A stretch of DNA of 22,880 nucleotides from JBEBXQ01 sp040391535. GTDB taxonomy: Bacteria; Bacteroidota; Bacteroidia; Cytophagales; Spirosomataceae. Under the pieces are notes generated by a model. It saw only the letters and a program-made list of their open reading frames with translations, did not search any database and was not told where the DNA came from. How positions within the stretch are numbered: position 1 is the stretch's first letter; each line of letters starts with the position of its first letter. Shown here piece after piece: positions 1 through 8,356 of this stretch. Position numbers and translations under genes: made by a program. The stretch is taken from positions 1-22,880 of the forward strand of contig JBEBXQ010000081.1 of assembly GCA_040391535.1 (NCBI GenBank), given 5' to 3'.

Positions 1-576
1 GTATACGAAAATGAAAACCGGAGAGAGGTCAGGCTGGAAGGAGAGGCTTTCTTTAAAGTAGTCAGTGACTCCCTTAACCCGTTTTATGTCTATTCATACG
101 GTCTCGTAACCCGGGTGCTGGGGACCAGTTTCAGGGTGTCCGCATTTCATGATATACCTGAAGTAAAGGTGGAGGTTAATACCGGCCGTGTGCAGGTCTA
201 TCCCGCACGCGTTCCGTCAGAGGATGTAAAAGCCGAAGGTCTGATCCTCACACCCAATCAGCAGGCTGTTTTCAGCAAAAGCGATCAGTCACTGATCCGT
301 TCTCTTGTGAACCAGCCTAAGGTAATCGTTTCAGAGGAGCGGTTACAGACTTTTATTTATACGGATACACCACTGTCACAGATTTTTGAAGGGTTGGAGG
401 AGGTCTACGGGATTAAAGTAATTTATGACAGAGAAAAGTTTCAGGACTGCCGGATAAATATGTCTCTGACGGATGAAACATTGTTTGAAAAACTGGAGCT
501 GATCGGAAAGGTGGTGGAGGGCCGTTACAATGTGATCGACGGCCAGGTCATTTTCATCGGAGAAGGATGCAGATAA
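1..576 (+). CDS. FecR family anti-sigma factor, 5' end truncated by window
   Basis: The reading frame is open from the first base, so the gene begins before the window; about 191 residues are visible. Near the window start it carries the FecR core (LEGEAFFKV, then VLGTSFRVSAF at codons about 39-49), where the family has GEAFF.V and VLGTSFnV. The last 70 or so residues, from LSQIFEGLEEVYGIKVIYD to the end, match the DUF4974 C-terminal domain typical of Bacteroidota FecR proteins. FecR is an inner-membrane anti-sigma factor with a periplasmic sensor half. It relays a signal from the STN domain of a SusC-type transporter to an ECF sigma factor, which is usually encoded just upstream and here would lie off the window. 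A GTG at 115 is an internal codon, not a start. The downstream SusC gene has an STN domain, which supports the pairing. Confidence 0.93.
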   Translation, partial: VYENENRREVRLEGEAFFKVVSDSLNPFYVYSYGLVTRVLGTSFRVSAFHDIPEVKVEVNTGRVQVYPARVPSEDVKAEGLILTPNQQAVFSKSDQSLIRSLVNQPKVIVSEERLQTFIYTDTPLSQIFEGLEEVYGIKVIYDREKFQDCRINMSLTDETLFEKLELIGKVVEGRYNVIDGQVIFIGEGCR

Positions 577-640
577 TTTGATTTTTTATAACCCCAAAAC
601 CCATATCCTATGAAAATAACAACCCAGTAACGCCTTTAAA

Positions 641-673
641 AAGAAAAAACCGGCAATGCAGCAACATTACCGG
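641..673 (-). terminator. Terminator-like hairpin in the fecR-susC gap, T-tract on the minus strand
   Basis: CCGGCAATG (650-658) pairs with CATTACCGG (665-673) around a 6-base loop, with one C/A mismatch. Only the minus-strand copy is followed by a T-rich run (complement of the A-rich bases 641-649). Read on the plus strand it is a hairpin without a U tail, so it should not terminate fecR transcripts strongly. No minus-strand gene ends here, so its role is unclear; a transcript-stabilising or processing stem between fecR and susC is an alternative. Confidence 0.35.
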
Positions 674-751
674 CTCATGATCAGATGTGACTGACAGCAA
701 TCATTCACATCGTTGTTTTGCATTTTTCCAAACCAAAACTTAGCTAAATTA

Positions 752-3700
752 ATGAATAAAAACTTACTAAACCATGCCTTTCTGTACGAGCTTATGAAAA
801 GGTCATTTATACAGCTAACCTTGATGGTGATATGCACGGGAATATCCCTTGCCTATCCGACCGAGGCACAGAATGTCCTCAAAAGACATGTTAAACTTAA
901 TATCGTTGAACAGTCGCTGGGCAAGGCACTTACGACTATCGAAAAGGAGGCAAAAGTAAAATTTGCCTATCGTTCAGCAGTGATAGATATGGACGGTAAG
1001 GTTACTCTGCAGTCTTCCGGAGAACCTTTGGAAAAAGTACTGGATCAGCTGCTGACACCCAGACAGATCGGTTATGAGTTGTCTGGGGAACATATTGTGC
1101 TGAAAAAGAATAGTATAGAAAAAATAGCAAACCATAATCAGAGCCAGATGGCGGACCGGACGGTTTCCGGGGTAATTACAGACGAAAAAGGAGAGTCTCT
1201 GCCGGGGGTGAGTATTATCGTGAAAGGTACACAGCGGGGGACGATCAGTGATCAGAACGGAAGTTATTCCATTTCCTTGCCTGATGGAGATATCAATCTT
1301 GTCTTTTCATTCGTAGGTTACATCAATCAGGAAATCCTGATCTCGCGCCAGAGTACACAGGATGTAACCATGATCGTGGAGAACAAAGCACTTGAAGAAG
1401 TGATTGTGGTAGGTTATGGTACACAGAAAAAGAGGGATGTATCCACCGCGATTTCCTCTGTTTCCAGTAAAGAGCTGAAAGATAAGCCTGTAGCTAACTT
1501 TGCCACGGCTATGGCGGGCAAAATGGCAGGTGTGCAGATCGCCAATACCAATACGGCTCCCGGTGGAGGTACCAATATCAGAATCAGGGGGATCAGCTCC
1601 ATTAATGCCAGTAATAATCCTTTGATTGTGGTGGATGGTTTTCCGCTGAAAGACGGTTTCAGTAAAGATGAAAATCCGCTGAACAGCATCAATGTTTCCG
1701 ATATTGAGTCAATTGAAGTGCTGAAAGATGCTTCTTCCAGTGCTATTTACGGAACCCAGGCTGCCAATGGTGTTATTCTTATCACGACAAAAAAAGGTAA
1801 AAAAGGAAAGCCGAGCCTCTCAGTTAATTTCAGCCGTGGCGTCGACCGGATGATTAATAAGGTGGATGTGCTGCATGGCAACGATTTTCTTCAGTACCTG
1901 GATGACGCCCGTGCCAATGCTTACATCGTGGAAGACCCCAATTTTGGAACGGATAACACCGAGCTGCCTCAGTGGCAGTGGACGGATTCGCCTGAAACAA
2001 GAATTGATAACTGGAAGAAATATTCAAGTAATGCGGCCGGTATGGCAGCACCCGGAAACCTCTTCTATCGCTGGATTACGGTGAGTGACACGATTTATAA
2101 GATGCCTTATGATACAGACTGGCAGGATCTGATTACCAGGACGGGCAGTGTAACGGACCTGCAGCTTTCGGCTTCCGGCGGGACGGATAACCTTTCTTAT
2201 ATGATTTCCGGCGGATATTACGATCAGAAAGGGATTGTCATGAATTCGGACTATAGCCGTTTCTCATTCAGGGCAAATATCGATCTGAAATTTAATGAAA
2301 GAATCAAAGCCGGATTATTGCTGGCGCCGTCACTTGAAAACTCCAATGTATTACCCAATATAGAAGGAGGCAGTGCCAGTAATCCATTCTATAATGCGAT
2401 AACGATGCCGCCAATCTGGAACCCTACAGATAACGACGGTGACCCTGTATTTTACGGAAATACGTTATTGGATGCATGGGACTGGAACTTTGCGTTTTAT
2501 GTTAACCCTCTGCACCTTTTTCAGAAAAGAGATGCGCGGAGGAATGTCAAGAACCTGTCAACTCTTTATACTGAAATCAATATTGTGAAAGGATTGAAAT
2601 TCAGATCGGAGTTTCATACAGAATATCGTTACAGAGAACGGGAATACTTTAATCCAAGCTCGGTGCCTACTACTTCGCAGACATTTTCGAGATCTGAGGG
2701 GCTCCACGAAACTTCAAACCGCCTGTACTGGAACTCTCAGAACTTCCTGACCTATCAGCTGGATCTGAACAGGCATTCAGTGAGTGCTGTGGCGGGGTAT
2801 TCGGTGGAAGAAACTTCGTTCAGAAGTACTTACATGAGAAAATATGATTACCCGACGGATCTTTTTCCTACACTGAATCAGGGGATAACCATCCAGAACG
2901 CGCTTACCGATGCACGCACCAACCGTTCAAGCGAAGCGATGATCGGTAGCTTCGGACGTGTGATGTATAATTATGCCGGTAAATATTACCTGACCGGTAG
3001 CGTGCGCCGTGACGGTTCCTCGAAATTCGGGAAGGATAATAAATGGGGTGTATTCCCATCCGTATCCACCGCCTGGAGGATCTCTGATGAACCATTTTTT
3101 GAGCCGTTACAGAAGTATATCAATGATTTGAAAATCAGAGGAGGATGGGGTATTATCGGTAATGCCGGTATCAGTAATTACCTGGCTCTTAGTACACTCA
3201 GTGCTTCGTCTTATGTGCTGGGTGCCGGTTCGGCAGTATCTCCCTCTTATGTGGAGGGCAAAGTGGCCAACTCTTCACTGGGATGGGAATCAACTACAGA
3301 CTGGGGAGCGGGTATTGATGCCGAATTACTTAACAACAGGGTAAGCCTCAGCATTGATTATTTTTACAGACTTACCGAAAACATGCTCTTTAGCATGCCC
3401 TTGCCGACGATCACCGGATTTGGTGACTATATGGCCAATATCGGATCGATGCGTAACAAGGGATTTGAATATGCTGTAACGACACGCAATTTTGTCGGTA
3501 ACTTCAAATGGACTTCCAATTTTAACCTGTCTTATTACCGGAACCGTGTACTGGACATCGGAAAGGATAAACGTCCGATTCTGAATAATGACGGTTATAC
3601 AACGGAAGACAGGCCATTGGCCGGTATCTGGGGTGCAAGTTTCCTCGGCCCTTACCGGGATTGGCAGGATGTAAAAACTTCCCCTATTGTCAATGCCAAC

Positions 3701-4312
3701 AACTCCAGCTGGCGTTTCAGGTCGGCACCGGGTACGGCTAAGCTGGCTGATGTGAACGGTGATGGAATCATTGATGCCAGCGACAACACCATTATTGGAT
3801 CGGCGATTCCTGATTTTATCTGGGGAATGACGCATTCATTTGAATATAAGGGAATTGATTTGTCGGTTCAGGTCAATGGTACGCATGGTGGTGATGTTTC
3901 GATGCGTCAGATGGAAGGGATCTTTGGAAGAGGAGCCGGAAACAGTAACACTACCCAGGATTATTATGATAATTACTGGCGCCCTGACCGCCCCGATGCC
4001 AAGTATGTGGCACCTTCACGGAAATCCTATGACGGTACCAATATGAGCGGATCGCTGCTTTACAAAGGAACTTTTGTCAATATTCAGAATGTGGTATTAG
4101 GATATACGTTGCCGCAGCATGTACTTGAGAAGCTGTCGCTTTCGAGGGTAAGGCTTTATACGAGTATCATCAATGCTTTATATATCACCAAATTTCCGGG
4201 ATATAACCCCGAAGCCAACTTTCAGGGTGATTCTGCCCTTTCGCAGGGGATTAACCGTGACTCGTATCCTATGTCGAGATCCGTCTCATTTGGTGTTAAC
4301 TTAACTTTCTAA
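752..4312 (+). CDS. SusC/RagA family TonB-dependent outer membrane transducer with STN domain
   Basis: Outer-membrane active transporter of about 1186 residues. In order: signal peptide 1-40 (ends YPTEAQ); STN domain about 45-118; carboxypeptidase-D-regulatory-like domain about 135-210 (VSGVITDEKGESLPGVSI, GSYSISLPDG, FVGY); TonB-box-like EEVIVVGYGTQ about 215-225; plug about 225-335 (NIRIRGISSI, PLIVVDGFPL); then the beta-barrel with C-terminal Phe (VSFGVNLTF). A Ca-loop-like DVNGDGIIDASD lies in the barrel half, as in many SusC proteins. I chose the first ATG at 752; the frame extends to a TTG at 713 but that would spoil the signal peptide, and an ATG at 794 is a shorter option. The STN domain and the upstream FecR indicate control by substrate-induced anti-sigma release. 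It imports an oligomeric substrate with the adjacent SusD lipoprotein; the ligand cannot be told from the sequence. Confidence 0.96.
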   Translation: MNKNLLNHAFLYELMKRSFIQLTLMVICTGISLAYPTEAQNVLKRHVKLNIVEQSLGKALTTIEKEAKVKFAYRSAVIDMDGKVTLQSSGEPLEKVLDQLLTPRQIGYELSGEHIVLKKNSIEKIANHNQSQMADRTVSGVITDEKGESLPGVSIIVKGTQRGTISDQNGSYSISLPDGDINLVFSFVGYINQEILISRQSTQDVTMIVENKALEEVIVVGYGTQKKRDVSTAISSVSSKELKDKPVANFATAMAGKMAGVQIANTNTAPGGGTNIRIRGISSINASNNPLIVVDGFPLKDGFSKDENPLNSINVSDIESIEVLKDASSSAIYGTQAANGVILITTKKGKKGKPSLSVNFSRGVDRMINKVDVLHGNDFLQYLDDARANAYIVEDPNFGTDNTELPQWQWTDSPETRIDNWKKYSSNAAGMAAPGNLFYRWITVSDTIYKMPYDTDWQDLITRTGSVTDLQLSASGGTDNLSYMISGGYYDQKGIVMNSDYSRFSFRANIDLKFNERIKAGLLLAPSLENSNVLPNIEGGSASNPFYNAITMPPIWNPTDNDGDPVFYGNTLLDAWDWNFAFYVNPLHLFQKRDARRNVKNLSTLYTEINIVKGLKFRSEFHTEYRYREREYFNPSSVPTTSQTFSRSEGLHETSNRLYWNSQNFLTYQLDLNRHSVSAVAGYSVEETSFRSTYMRKYDYPTDLFPTLNQGITIQNALTDARTNRSSEAMIGSFGRVMYNYAGKYYLTGSVRRDGSSKFGKDNKWGVFPSVSTAWRISDEPFFEPLQKYINDLKIRGGWGIIGNAGISNYLALSTLSASSYVLGAGSAVSPSYVEGKVANSSLGWESTTDWGAGIDAELLNNRVSLSIDYFYRLTENMLFSMPLPTITGFGDYMANIGSMRNKGFEYAVTTRNFVGNFKWTSNFNLSYYRNRVLDIGKDKRPILNNDGYTTEDRPLAGIWGASFLGPYRDWQDVKTSPIVNANNSSWRFRSAPGTAKLADVNGDGIIDASDNTIIGSAIPDFIWGMTHSFEYKGIDLSVQVNGTHGGDVSMRQMEGIFGRGAGNSNTTQDYYDNYWRPDRPDAKYVAPSRKSYDGTNMSGSLLYKGTFVNIQNVVLGYTLPQHVLEKLSLSRVRLYTSIINALYITKFPGYNPEANFQGDSALSQGINRDSYPMSRSVSFGVNLTF

Positions 4313-4326
4313 ACGAAGGAAACAAG

Positions 4327-5793
4327 ATGAAGAAAATATTTTCAGTTTTAGTAGCTTCTTTTTTACTGGTTTCCTGTTCGGAGGACTTTCTGGACAGACA
4401 ACCGGAAGACACACTGGCACCGGGTACATTTTACAGGAATCAGGCCGAAATCAAATCGGGCCTGGTGGGATGCTATAAGGTGCTTCAGAATGTATACAAC
4501 CTTACCGATTTACCACTGATCACGGAGTTGATGGCCGATGACGGTAAAGATCGTTTCAGAACCGGCGTATGGCAAACGTTTAAAAAGACCAATGACAATT
4601 CTCAGGCAGGTATCTGGAATAATAATTATAAAATGATCGCCAATTGTAACAGCATCATTTCAGTTATTGACGGATTTACAGCAAGGAATGCCGATGAGGA
4701 AAGAACGTTGCAGGCATTTAAAGGAGAAGCTTCATTCCTCAGAGCACTGGCTTATTTCAACCTGGTACGTATTTATGGACCAGTACCTTTGGTATCAGCA
4801 CCTTTTGAAGATCTGTCAACTGCCTTTGGTATTGGCCGCACGGCAGTCAATGATATTTATAACAATCAGATTATTCCTGATCTGGAGTTTGCTGCTGCCA
4901 ACTGTCTGAAAAAAGGGGATAATGCACTGAAAGGAGAGGAGGCGCGTGCTACTCAGGGAGCCGCACTGACAATACTGGGTAAAGTGTATCTGACACAGAA
5001 CAATCATGCGAAAGCAGCCGAAACACTGAAAAAGCTTATTGTAGACAAATCGGCCGGAGAATATAAGCTGCTGCCGGACTATGGGGATGTATTTGAGGTA
5101 AGCAATAAGTTTAACGACGAATCGGTATTTGAAGTCAACTTTAACATTACAGCAGGTCAGCCGAGTTACTGGTTCCGCTGGGTAAATAATGATGTGGGGC
5201 TGATATGGGGTGTAGGAGGCAGTACTCATTTGCTGGTTGAGCATAACCTGATGCGCGAATTTGTGAATCAGAAGGATTTTATACGCTATGCTACCGCCAT
5301 TGATTCCGGCTATATCGCGTCCAGTACAATTCCCGTGCAGGCCTGGGTGATCAAACATTGCCCGCCACCAGCTCAGCTGAAACAGTATAATAATACCGGC
5401 ACCGACAATAACTACATGGTTACCCGCTATGCAGATGCGCTTCTGATGTACGCCGAGGCGCTGATGGTGACCGGGAACAAAGACGAAGCAGTGAAGTATG
5501 TTAATCAGGTTCGGGCAAGAGTGGATTTACCTTCTGTTACTGCCGCTGAGCTGGATATCGACAGAATACTGCTGGAGCGGAGACTGGAACTTACTTTTGA
5601 AGGCCATCGCTATTTTGACCTGGTCAGAACAGGGAAAGCCATTGATGTATTGACCAAAGCCTTAATGACGAAAGTTGATTATGACGATTTTATCGCTATT
5701 ACCGAGCCTATTCCGGCGAGTCAGCTGATCCTCCCGATTCCGGTGGGTGAAATCCAGAAAGATCAGACATTACTGCAGAATCCGGGTTATTAA
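4327..5793 (+). CDS. RagB/SusD family nutrient-binding outer membrane lipoprotein
   Basis: 488 residues. A signal peptide with lipobox LLVSC (Cys17) marks a lipoprotein, followed by the typical mature start SEDFLDRQPED. The middle has TPR-like helices (FLRALAYFNLVRIYGPVPLV near residue 140). The C-terminal SusD region has NYMVTRYADALLMYAEAL, then ILLERRLELTFEGHRYFDLVR, and closes with LILPIPVGEIQKDQTLLQNPGY, all family hallmarks. SusD forms the lid over the SusC barrel and captures ligand at the cell surface. It starts 14 bases after the SusC stop, with an A/G-rich GAAGGAAACAAG just before the ATG, so the two are co-transcribed. No glycosidase, sulfatase or protease accompanies the pair inside the plus-strand block, so the substrate is open. 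Confidence 0.96.
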   Translation: MKKIFSVLVASFLLVSCSEDFLDRQPEDTLAPGTFYRNQAEIKSGLVGCYKVLQNVYNLTDLPLITELMADDGKDRFRTGVWQTFKKTNDNSQAGIWNNNYKMIANCNSIISVIDGFTARNADEERTLQAFKGEASFLRALAYFNLVRIYGPVPLVSAPFEDLSTAFGIGRTAVNDIYNNQIIPDLEFAAANCLKKGDNALKGEEARATQGAALTILGKVYLTQNNHAKAAETLKKLIVDKSAGEYKLLPDYGDVFEVSNKFNDESVFEVNFNITAGQPSYWFRWVNNDVGLIWGVGGSTHLLVEHNLMREFVNQKDFIRYATAIDSGYIASSTIPVQAWVIKHCPPPAQLKQYNNTGTDNNYMVTRYADALLMYAEALMVTGNKDEAVKYVNQVRARVDLPSVTAAELDIDRILLERRLELTFEGHRYFDLVRTGKAIDVLTKALMTKVDYDDFIAITEPIPASQLILPIPVGEIQKDQTLLQNPGY

Positions 5794-5812
5794 TATTTAA
5801 ATGTATTTGAAA

Positions 5813-6319
5813 ATGAAAGATATAGTAACAAAGTTAATATTCGGATTCGTATTAATAGCCGCGGTCTCGTCCTGTATAAAGGAAGATGTGGCGCCGATAC
5901 CCTCCATGGAAGGAATCAAAATATACATGACTGATATTACAGGTGCAGATTCTCTGGTAACCGAGGTGGTGGAGGGGAGTGTTGTGAAATTTGTAGTTGC
6001 CTCTGACGCAGATATGTGCGCGGTATGGCCGGGCGGAACCCGTAATATCATGAAGAAGAAAGGAAGCCCTGATGTGGATTCTCTGGATATGTTTAACAAT
6101 CCGGTACTGGTCGTCAGTGACCAGTTTAGTGATTACGGACTGGTTGGCGCTCGCGGAATGAAAACCACGCTGTCACCGGATGGCTGGTATTGTACCTACA
6201 CTTACCCTAAAGCGGGTCAGTTTGATATGGTCGTTGTGGTTACCAATCATGGTTATAACAATGATAATTTTCAGCAGGTTATACATGAGCTGGGTAAAAT
6301 AACGGTCAGGGCAAAATAA
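5813..6319 (+). CDS. Small PKD-like surface lipoprotein (SusE-position)
   Basis: 168 residues from the chosen ATG at 5813; an in-frame ATG at 5801 would add four residues and cannot be excluded. The N-terminus is a lipoprotein signal (VLIAAVSSC, Cys21). The rest is a single beta-rich domain with alternating hydrophobic strands (VVKFVVASDADMCAVWPGG, GWYCTYTYPKAGQFDMVVV, GKITVRAK) that resembles a PKD/immunoglobulin-like fold, where a YPKAGQF turn is typical. I do not recognise a named family. It starts 19 bases after susD and ends before the block's terminator, so it is the last gene of the uptake operon. By analogy with SusE/SusF-like proteins it may be an accessory surface ligand-binding protein; this is inference from position. 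Confidence 0.8.
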   Translation: MKDIVTKLIFGFVLIAAVSSCIKEDVAPIPSMEGIKIYMTDITGADSLVTEVVEGSVVKFVVASDADMCAVWPGGTRNIMKKKGSPDVDSLDMFNNPVLVVSDQFSDYGLVGARGMKTTLSPDGWYCTYTYPKAGQFDMVVVVTNHGYNNDNFQQVIHELGKITVRAK

Positions 6320-6348
6320 GTAACGGCTACATGCCGGCAATGGTTGGT

Positions 6349-6373
6349 AAATCCCCTCTCAGGAGGGGATTTT
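6349..6373 (+). terminator. Intrinsic terminator closing the fecR-susCD operon
   Basis: A perfect 10-base-pair stem, AAATCCCCTC (6349-6358) with GAGGGGATTT (6363-6372), around a TCAG loop, sits 30 bases after the small lipoprotein stop. The stem's own TTTT end supplies a short U run. The complementary strand reads equally well, so it may also end the convergent minus-strand gene that stops at 6446. Confidence 0.8.
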
Positions 6374-6445
6374 GCTTCGCTACACTTAAAATGCTATAAT
6401 CAGATTCCCTCAAGTGATCGGTAATCCCATCCAACCGTGGCCAGC

Positions 6446-7924
6446 TTAATTTTTCAGTACCTTAAAGGTGTGCATACTGCCATCCCGATGGTAAACTCTC
6501 AATGAATACAAACCTGCGTGTACATTTCTCAGAGAAAGGCCTTCGTCTGTTATCGTAACTGAAGCGAGGATAATGTTGCCATTTCCGTCAGTCAGATCTA
6601 CCCGTTCGACATTTACAAGATCTTCTCCCTTCAGAAATAAGACATCGGCTACAGGATTCGGATAAAGTATCACATCCGGAGAATCAAAAACCAGGCTCCT
6701 GACGGGTGAATAGGTGAAAGTACCGTCAAGGTCTACCATACGCAACCGGTAGAAACCAGTCTGTAAGCCGGGGCCATTATCCGTAAAGGAATATTCCTGC
6801 TTCTGATTACTGTCGCCATGAGTTTGGATTTTTCCCAGACTACGCCAGTTTTTAAGATCAGCACTGACCTGAACTTCAAAATAATCACTGCCGGTTTCTT
6901 CAATTGTTATCCAGGAAAGAAGAGCTGTATTCCCCTCGGGTTTAGCTGTAAAACTCACCAGCGTTACTGGCAAGGCTGCACAAGCCTCTGCCACTTCTGT
7001 CGCATTATTGCAGCCTGTACTGTTGTTTTCGATTTGCATTATGGTACCATTAGCCACAAAATCACATATGGGCTTTACGGCGCACATACCCAGCATGGGG
7101 TTTTGGCTAAGCAGAAGCATCCCGGTAATTGAAAGCCCGTCAGGTAAACCTTCCAGTGATGATAAAGCATTATTAGTTCCGATCAGAAAATTTTCAACCG
7201 AACTCAGACTTCCCAATCCCACCAGGTTTTCAAGGGCATGATTATTCTGCACTACAAACAAGCCTCCGGCAGAGGTCAGGTTATCAAGGCCTGAAAAATT
7301 GATCAGGGAACTATTGTCCCCTATAGAAAAGCCCTGTGACAAAGTTGTAAGGCTTTCCAGTCCCTGAAAGCTGGTCATAGCCAGATTCCCGTATGCATTC
7401 AATCCACTCGCATTAGTAAGGTTCGATAACCCCTCCATATTAACGAGTGCGTCATTATAGCTTATCAAAAGCATATCCGCTGAAGTTATTCCCTCCAGAC
7501 CCACCAGGCTGGGGAGTGTTTCATTATGGTGAATATTAACTGTAAATGCACTTTGGACAGGTATCATATCTGAAAGTCCTGCCAGAGAGATCAGTGACGG
7601 GTTATATTCGATCCTTAATGTTGTTCCGATTGACGTAAGATTTTCCAGATCATCCAGATCCGTCAGTTGGAGGTTGTGGCTAATCGTTAAACCACTGGTA
7701 ATCGTAGTGATGGCAGACAAAGGGCTGAGATCTGAAATATCGGTACCGGGCACATCAGTAGTCCCGATCTGTAAACTGCCATCAATGACAGTACAGCCTG
7801 CATAAGTAGTTCCAAAAGCGTTCACTTCGGTTTGTGAAGTTAGCACTACGTCACCAACCGGGCATTGCGCATGCGAACTCCAAGTCACCAATAGAAATAC
7901 GGTGAGCTGTATAATCTTTTTCAT
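6446..7924 (-). CDS. Secreted LRR / receptor-L-domain-like protein with T9SS C-terminal sorting domain
   Basis: 492 residues. Signal peptide 1-19 (ends SSHAQ). Residues about 25-300 are a parallel beta-helix of leucine-rich-like repeats of about 22-24 residues, with recurring units such as LEGIT, LSNLT, LESLT and LDNLT, resembling the Receptor L domain / BspA-like solenoid. Residues about 318-418, starting LPVTLVSFTAK and including SDYFEVQVSADLKNWRSLG and GFYRLRMVDLDGT, form the beta-sandwich module that often precedes the sorting domain in Cytophagales. The C-terminus, from VILYPNPVADVLFLKG to HTFKVLKN, is a type A T9SS sorting domain. It is therefore exported by Sec, then secreted or anchored on the surface by T9SS. 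The gene stands alone and converges on the SusCD operon. A binding or adhesion role is likely, the ligand unknown; no catalytic motif is visible. Confidence 0.88.
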   Translation of the reverse strand: MKKIIQLTVFLLVTWSSHAQCPVGDVVLTSQTEVNAFGTTYAGCTVIDGSLQIGTTDVPGTDISDLSPLSAITTITSGLTISHNLQLTDLDDLENLTSIGTTLRIEYNPSLISLAGLSDMIPVQSAFTVNIHHNETLPSLVGLEGITSADMLLISYNDALVNMEGLSNLTNASGLNAYGNLAMTSFQGLESLTTLSQGFSIGDNSSLINFSGLDNLTSAGGLFVVQNNHALENLVGLGSLSSVENFLIGTNNALSSLEGLPDGLSITGMLLLSQNPMLGMCAVKPICDFVANGTIMQIENNSTGCNNATEVAEACAALPVTLVSFTAKPEGNTALLSWITIEETGSDYFEVQVSADLKNWRSLGKIQTHGDSNQKQEYSFTDNGPGLQTGFYRLRMVDLDGTFTYSPVRSLVFDSPDVILYPNPVADVLFLKGEDLVNVERVDLTDGNGNIILASVTITDEGLSLRNVHAGLYSLRVYHRDGSMHTFKVLKN

Positions 7925-8015
7925 AACGTGTAAAAGGTTTATATGGATTCTGAAATTTTATTTTTAATACGCTGATTTAAAATAAATGAATGATGACAGG
8001 CTGAGGCACATCATC

Positions 8016-8055
8016 ATACGATACTGACTTACCGGTAAACTTCCGGTTATCGTAT
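8016..8055. other. Bulged inverted repeat (13 base pairs)
   Basis: ATACGATA (8016-8023) pairs perfectly with TATCGTAT (8048-8055), and inside it ACCGG (8031-8035) pairs with CCGGT (8043-8047). The 5' side carries a 7-base bulge and the apical loop is 7 bases. It lies 92-131 bases upstream of the LRR gene start and 30 bases before a plus-strand terminator-like hairpin. It could be part of a small plus-strand RNA or a protein-binding site; the sequence does not decide. Confidence 0.5.
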
Positions 8056-8084
8056 TATTCTTCCTGTATTAAAATCACAGAATC

Positions 8085-8111
8085 ACCGGAGGGAACTCCC
8101 GGTTTGTTTTT
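8085..8111 (+). terminator. Orphan plus-strand intrinsic terminator
   Basis: ACCGGAG (8085-8091) pairs with CTCC-C-GGT (8096-8103) with one bulged base and a GGAA tetraloop, followed at once by TTGTTTTT. This is a standard rho-independent layout on the plus strand only. No plus-strand gene lies upstream before the susCD terminator at 6373, so it may end a small RNA or antisense transcript. Confidence 0.5.
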
Positions 8112-8113
8112 AG

Positions 8114-8356
8114 CCTGAAGCCGCCTTCATTTCCCTGAATTCAGGATACATTCAGGACCAGAAAGCCTTACCTTTTCAGGTTTTCGGGAAAGGGTATTCC
8201 TTTGTATTCAATAATAAATCAACCCGCTATTTCAGGGTTATTTTAAGTCAGAAGGGCTGTCGATAATACCGGAAACGTGGAGGTACCCACAAATCTTATC
8301 ATGGTAGTATTATCCTGAACTGGCATGATTTAACTTTAGTCAAATACTGCTTCAGG
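8114..8356. repeat. Cluster of TTCAGG/CCTGAA hexamers including a 12-base palindrome
   Basis: CCTGAA occurs at 8114, 8134 and 8314, and TTCAGG at 8140, 8151, 8175, 8231 and 8351. Two of them join to form the perfect palindrome CCTGAATTCAGG at 8134-8145. Eight copies in 243 bases is far above chance for a hexamer. TTCAGG also occurs singly in coding parts of the window (for example at 130), so the background is raised but not to this density. Possible regulator half-sites or a degenerate repeat. Confidence 0.4.

Noticed and set aside
713..751. N-terminal extension of the SusC frame from a TTG codon at 713
   Set aside because: It adds 13 residues ahead of the normal signal peptide and lacks a ribosome binding site; the ATG at 752 gives a typical SusC N-terminus.
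3326..3835. 169-codon minus-strand open frame within the SusC gene
   Set aside because: It is opposite well-conserved SusC barrel sequence, with no domain and no spacing consistent with a gene.
7986..8027. 13-residue plus-strand ORF (MNDDRLRHIIIRY) overlapping the bulged hairpin, resembling an attenuator leader peptide
   Set aside because: No plus-strand gene follows the terminator at 8111, so there is nothing to attenuate; the ORF is short enough to occur by chance.
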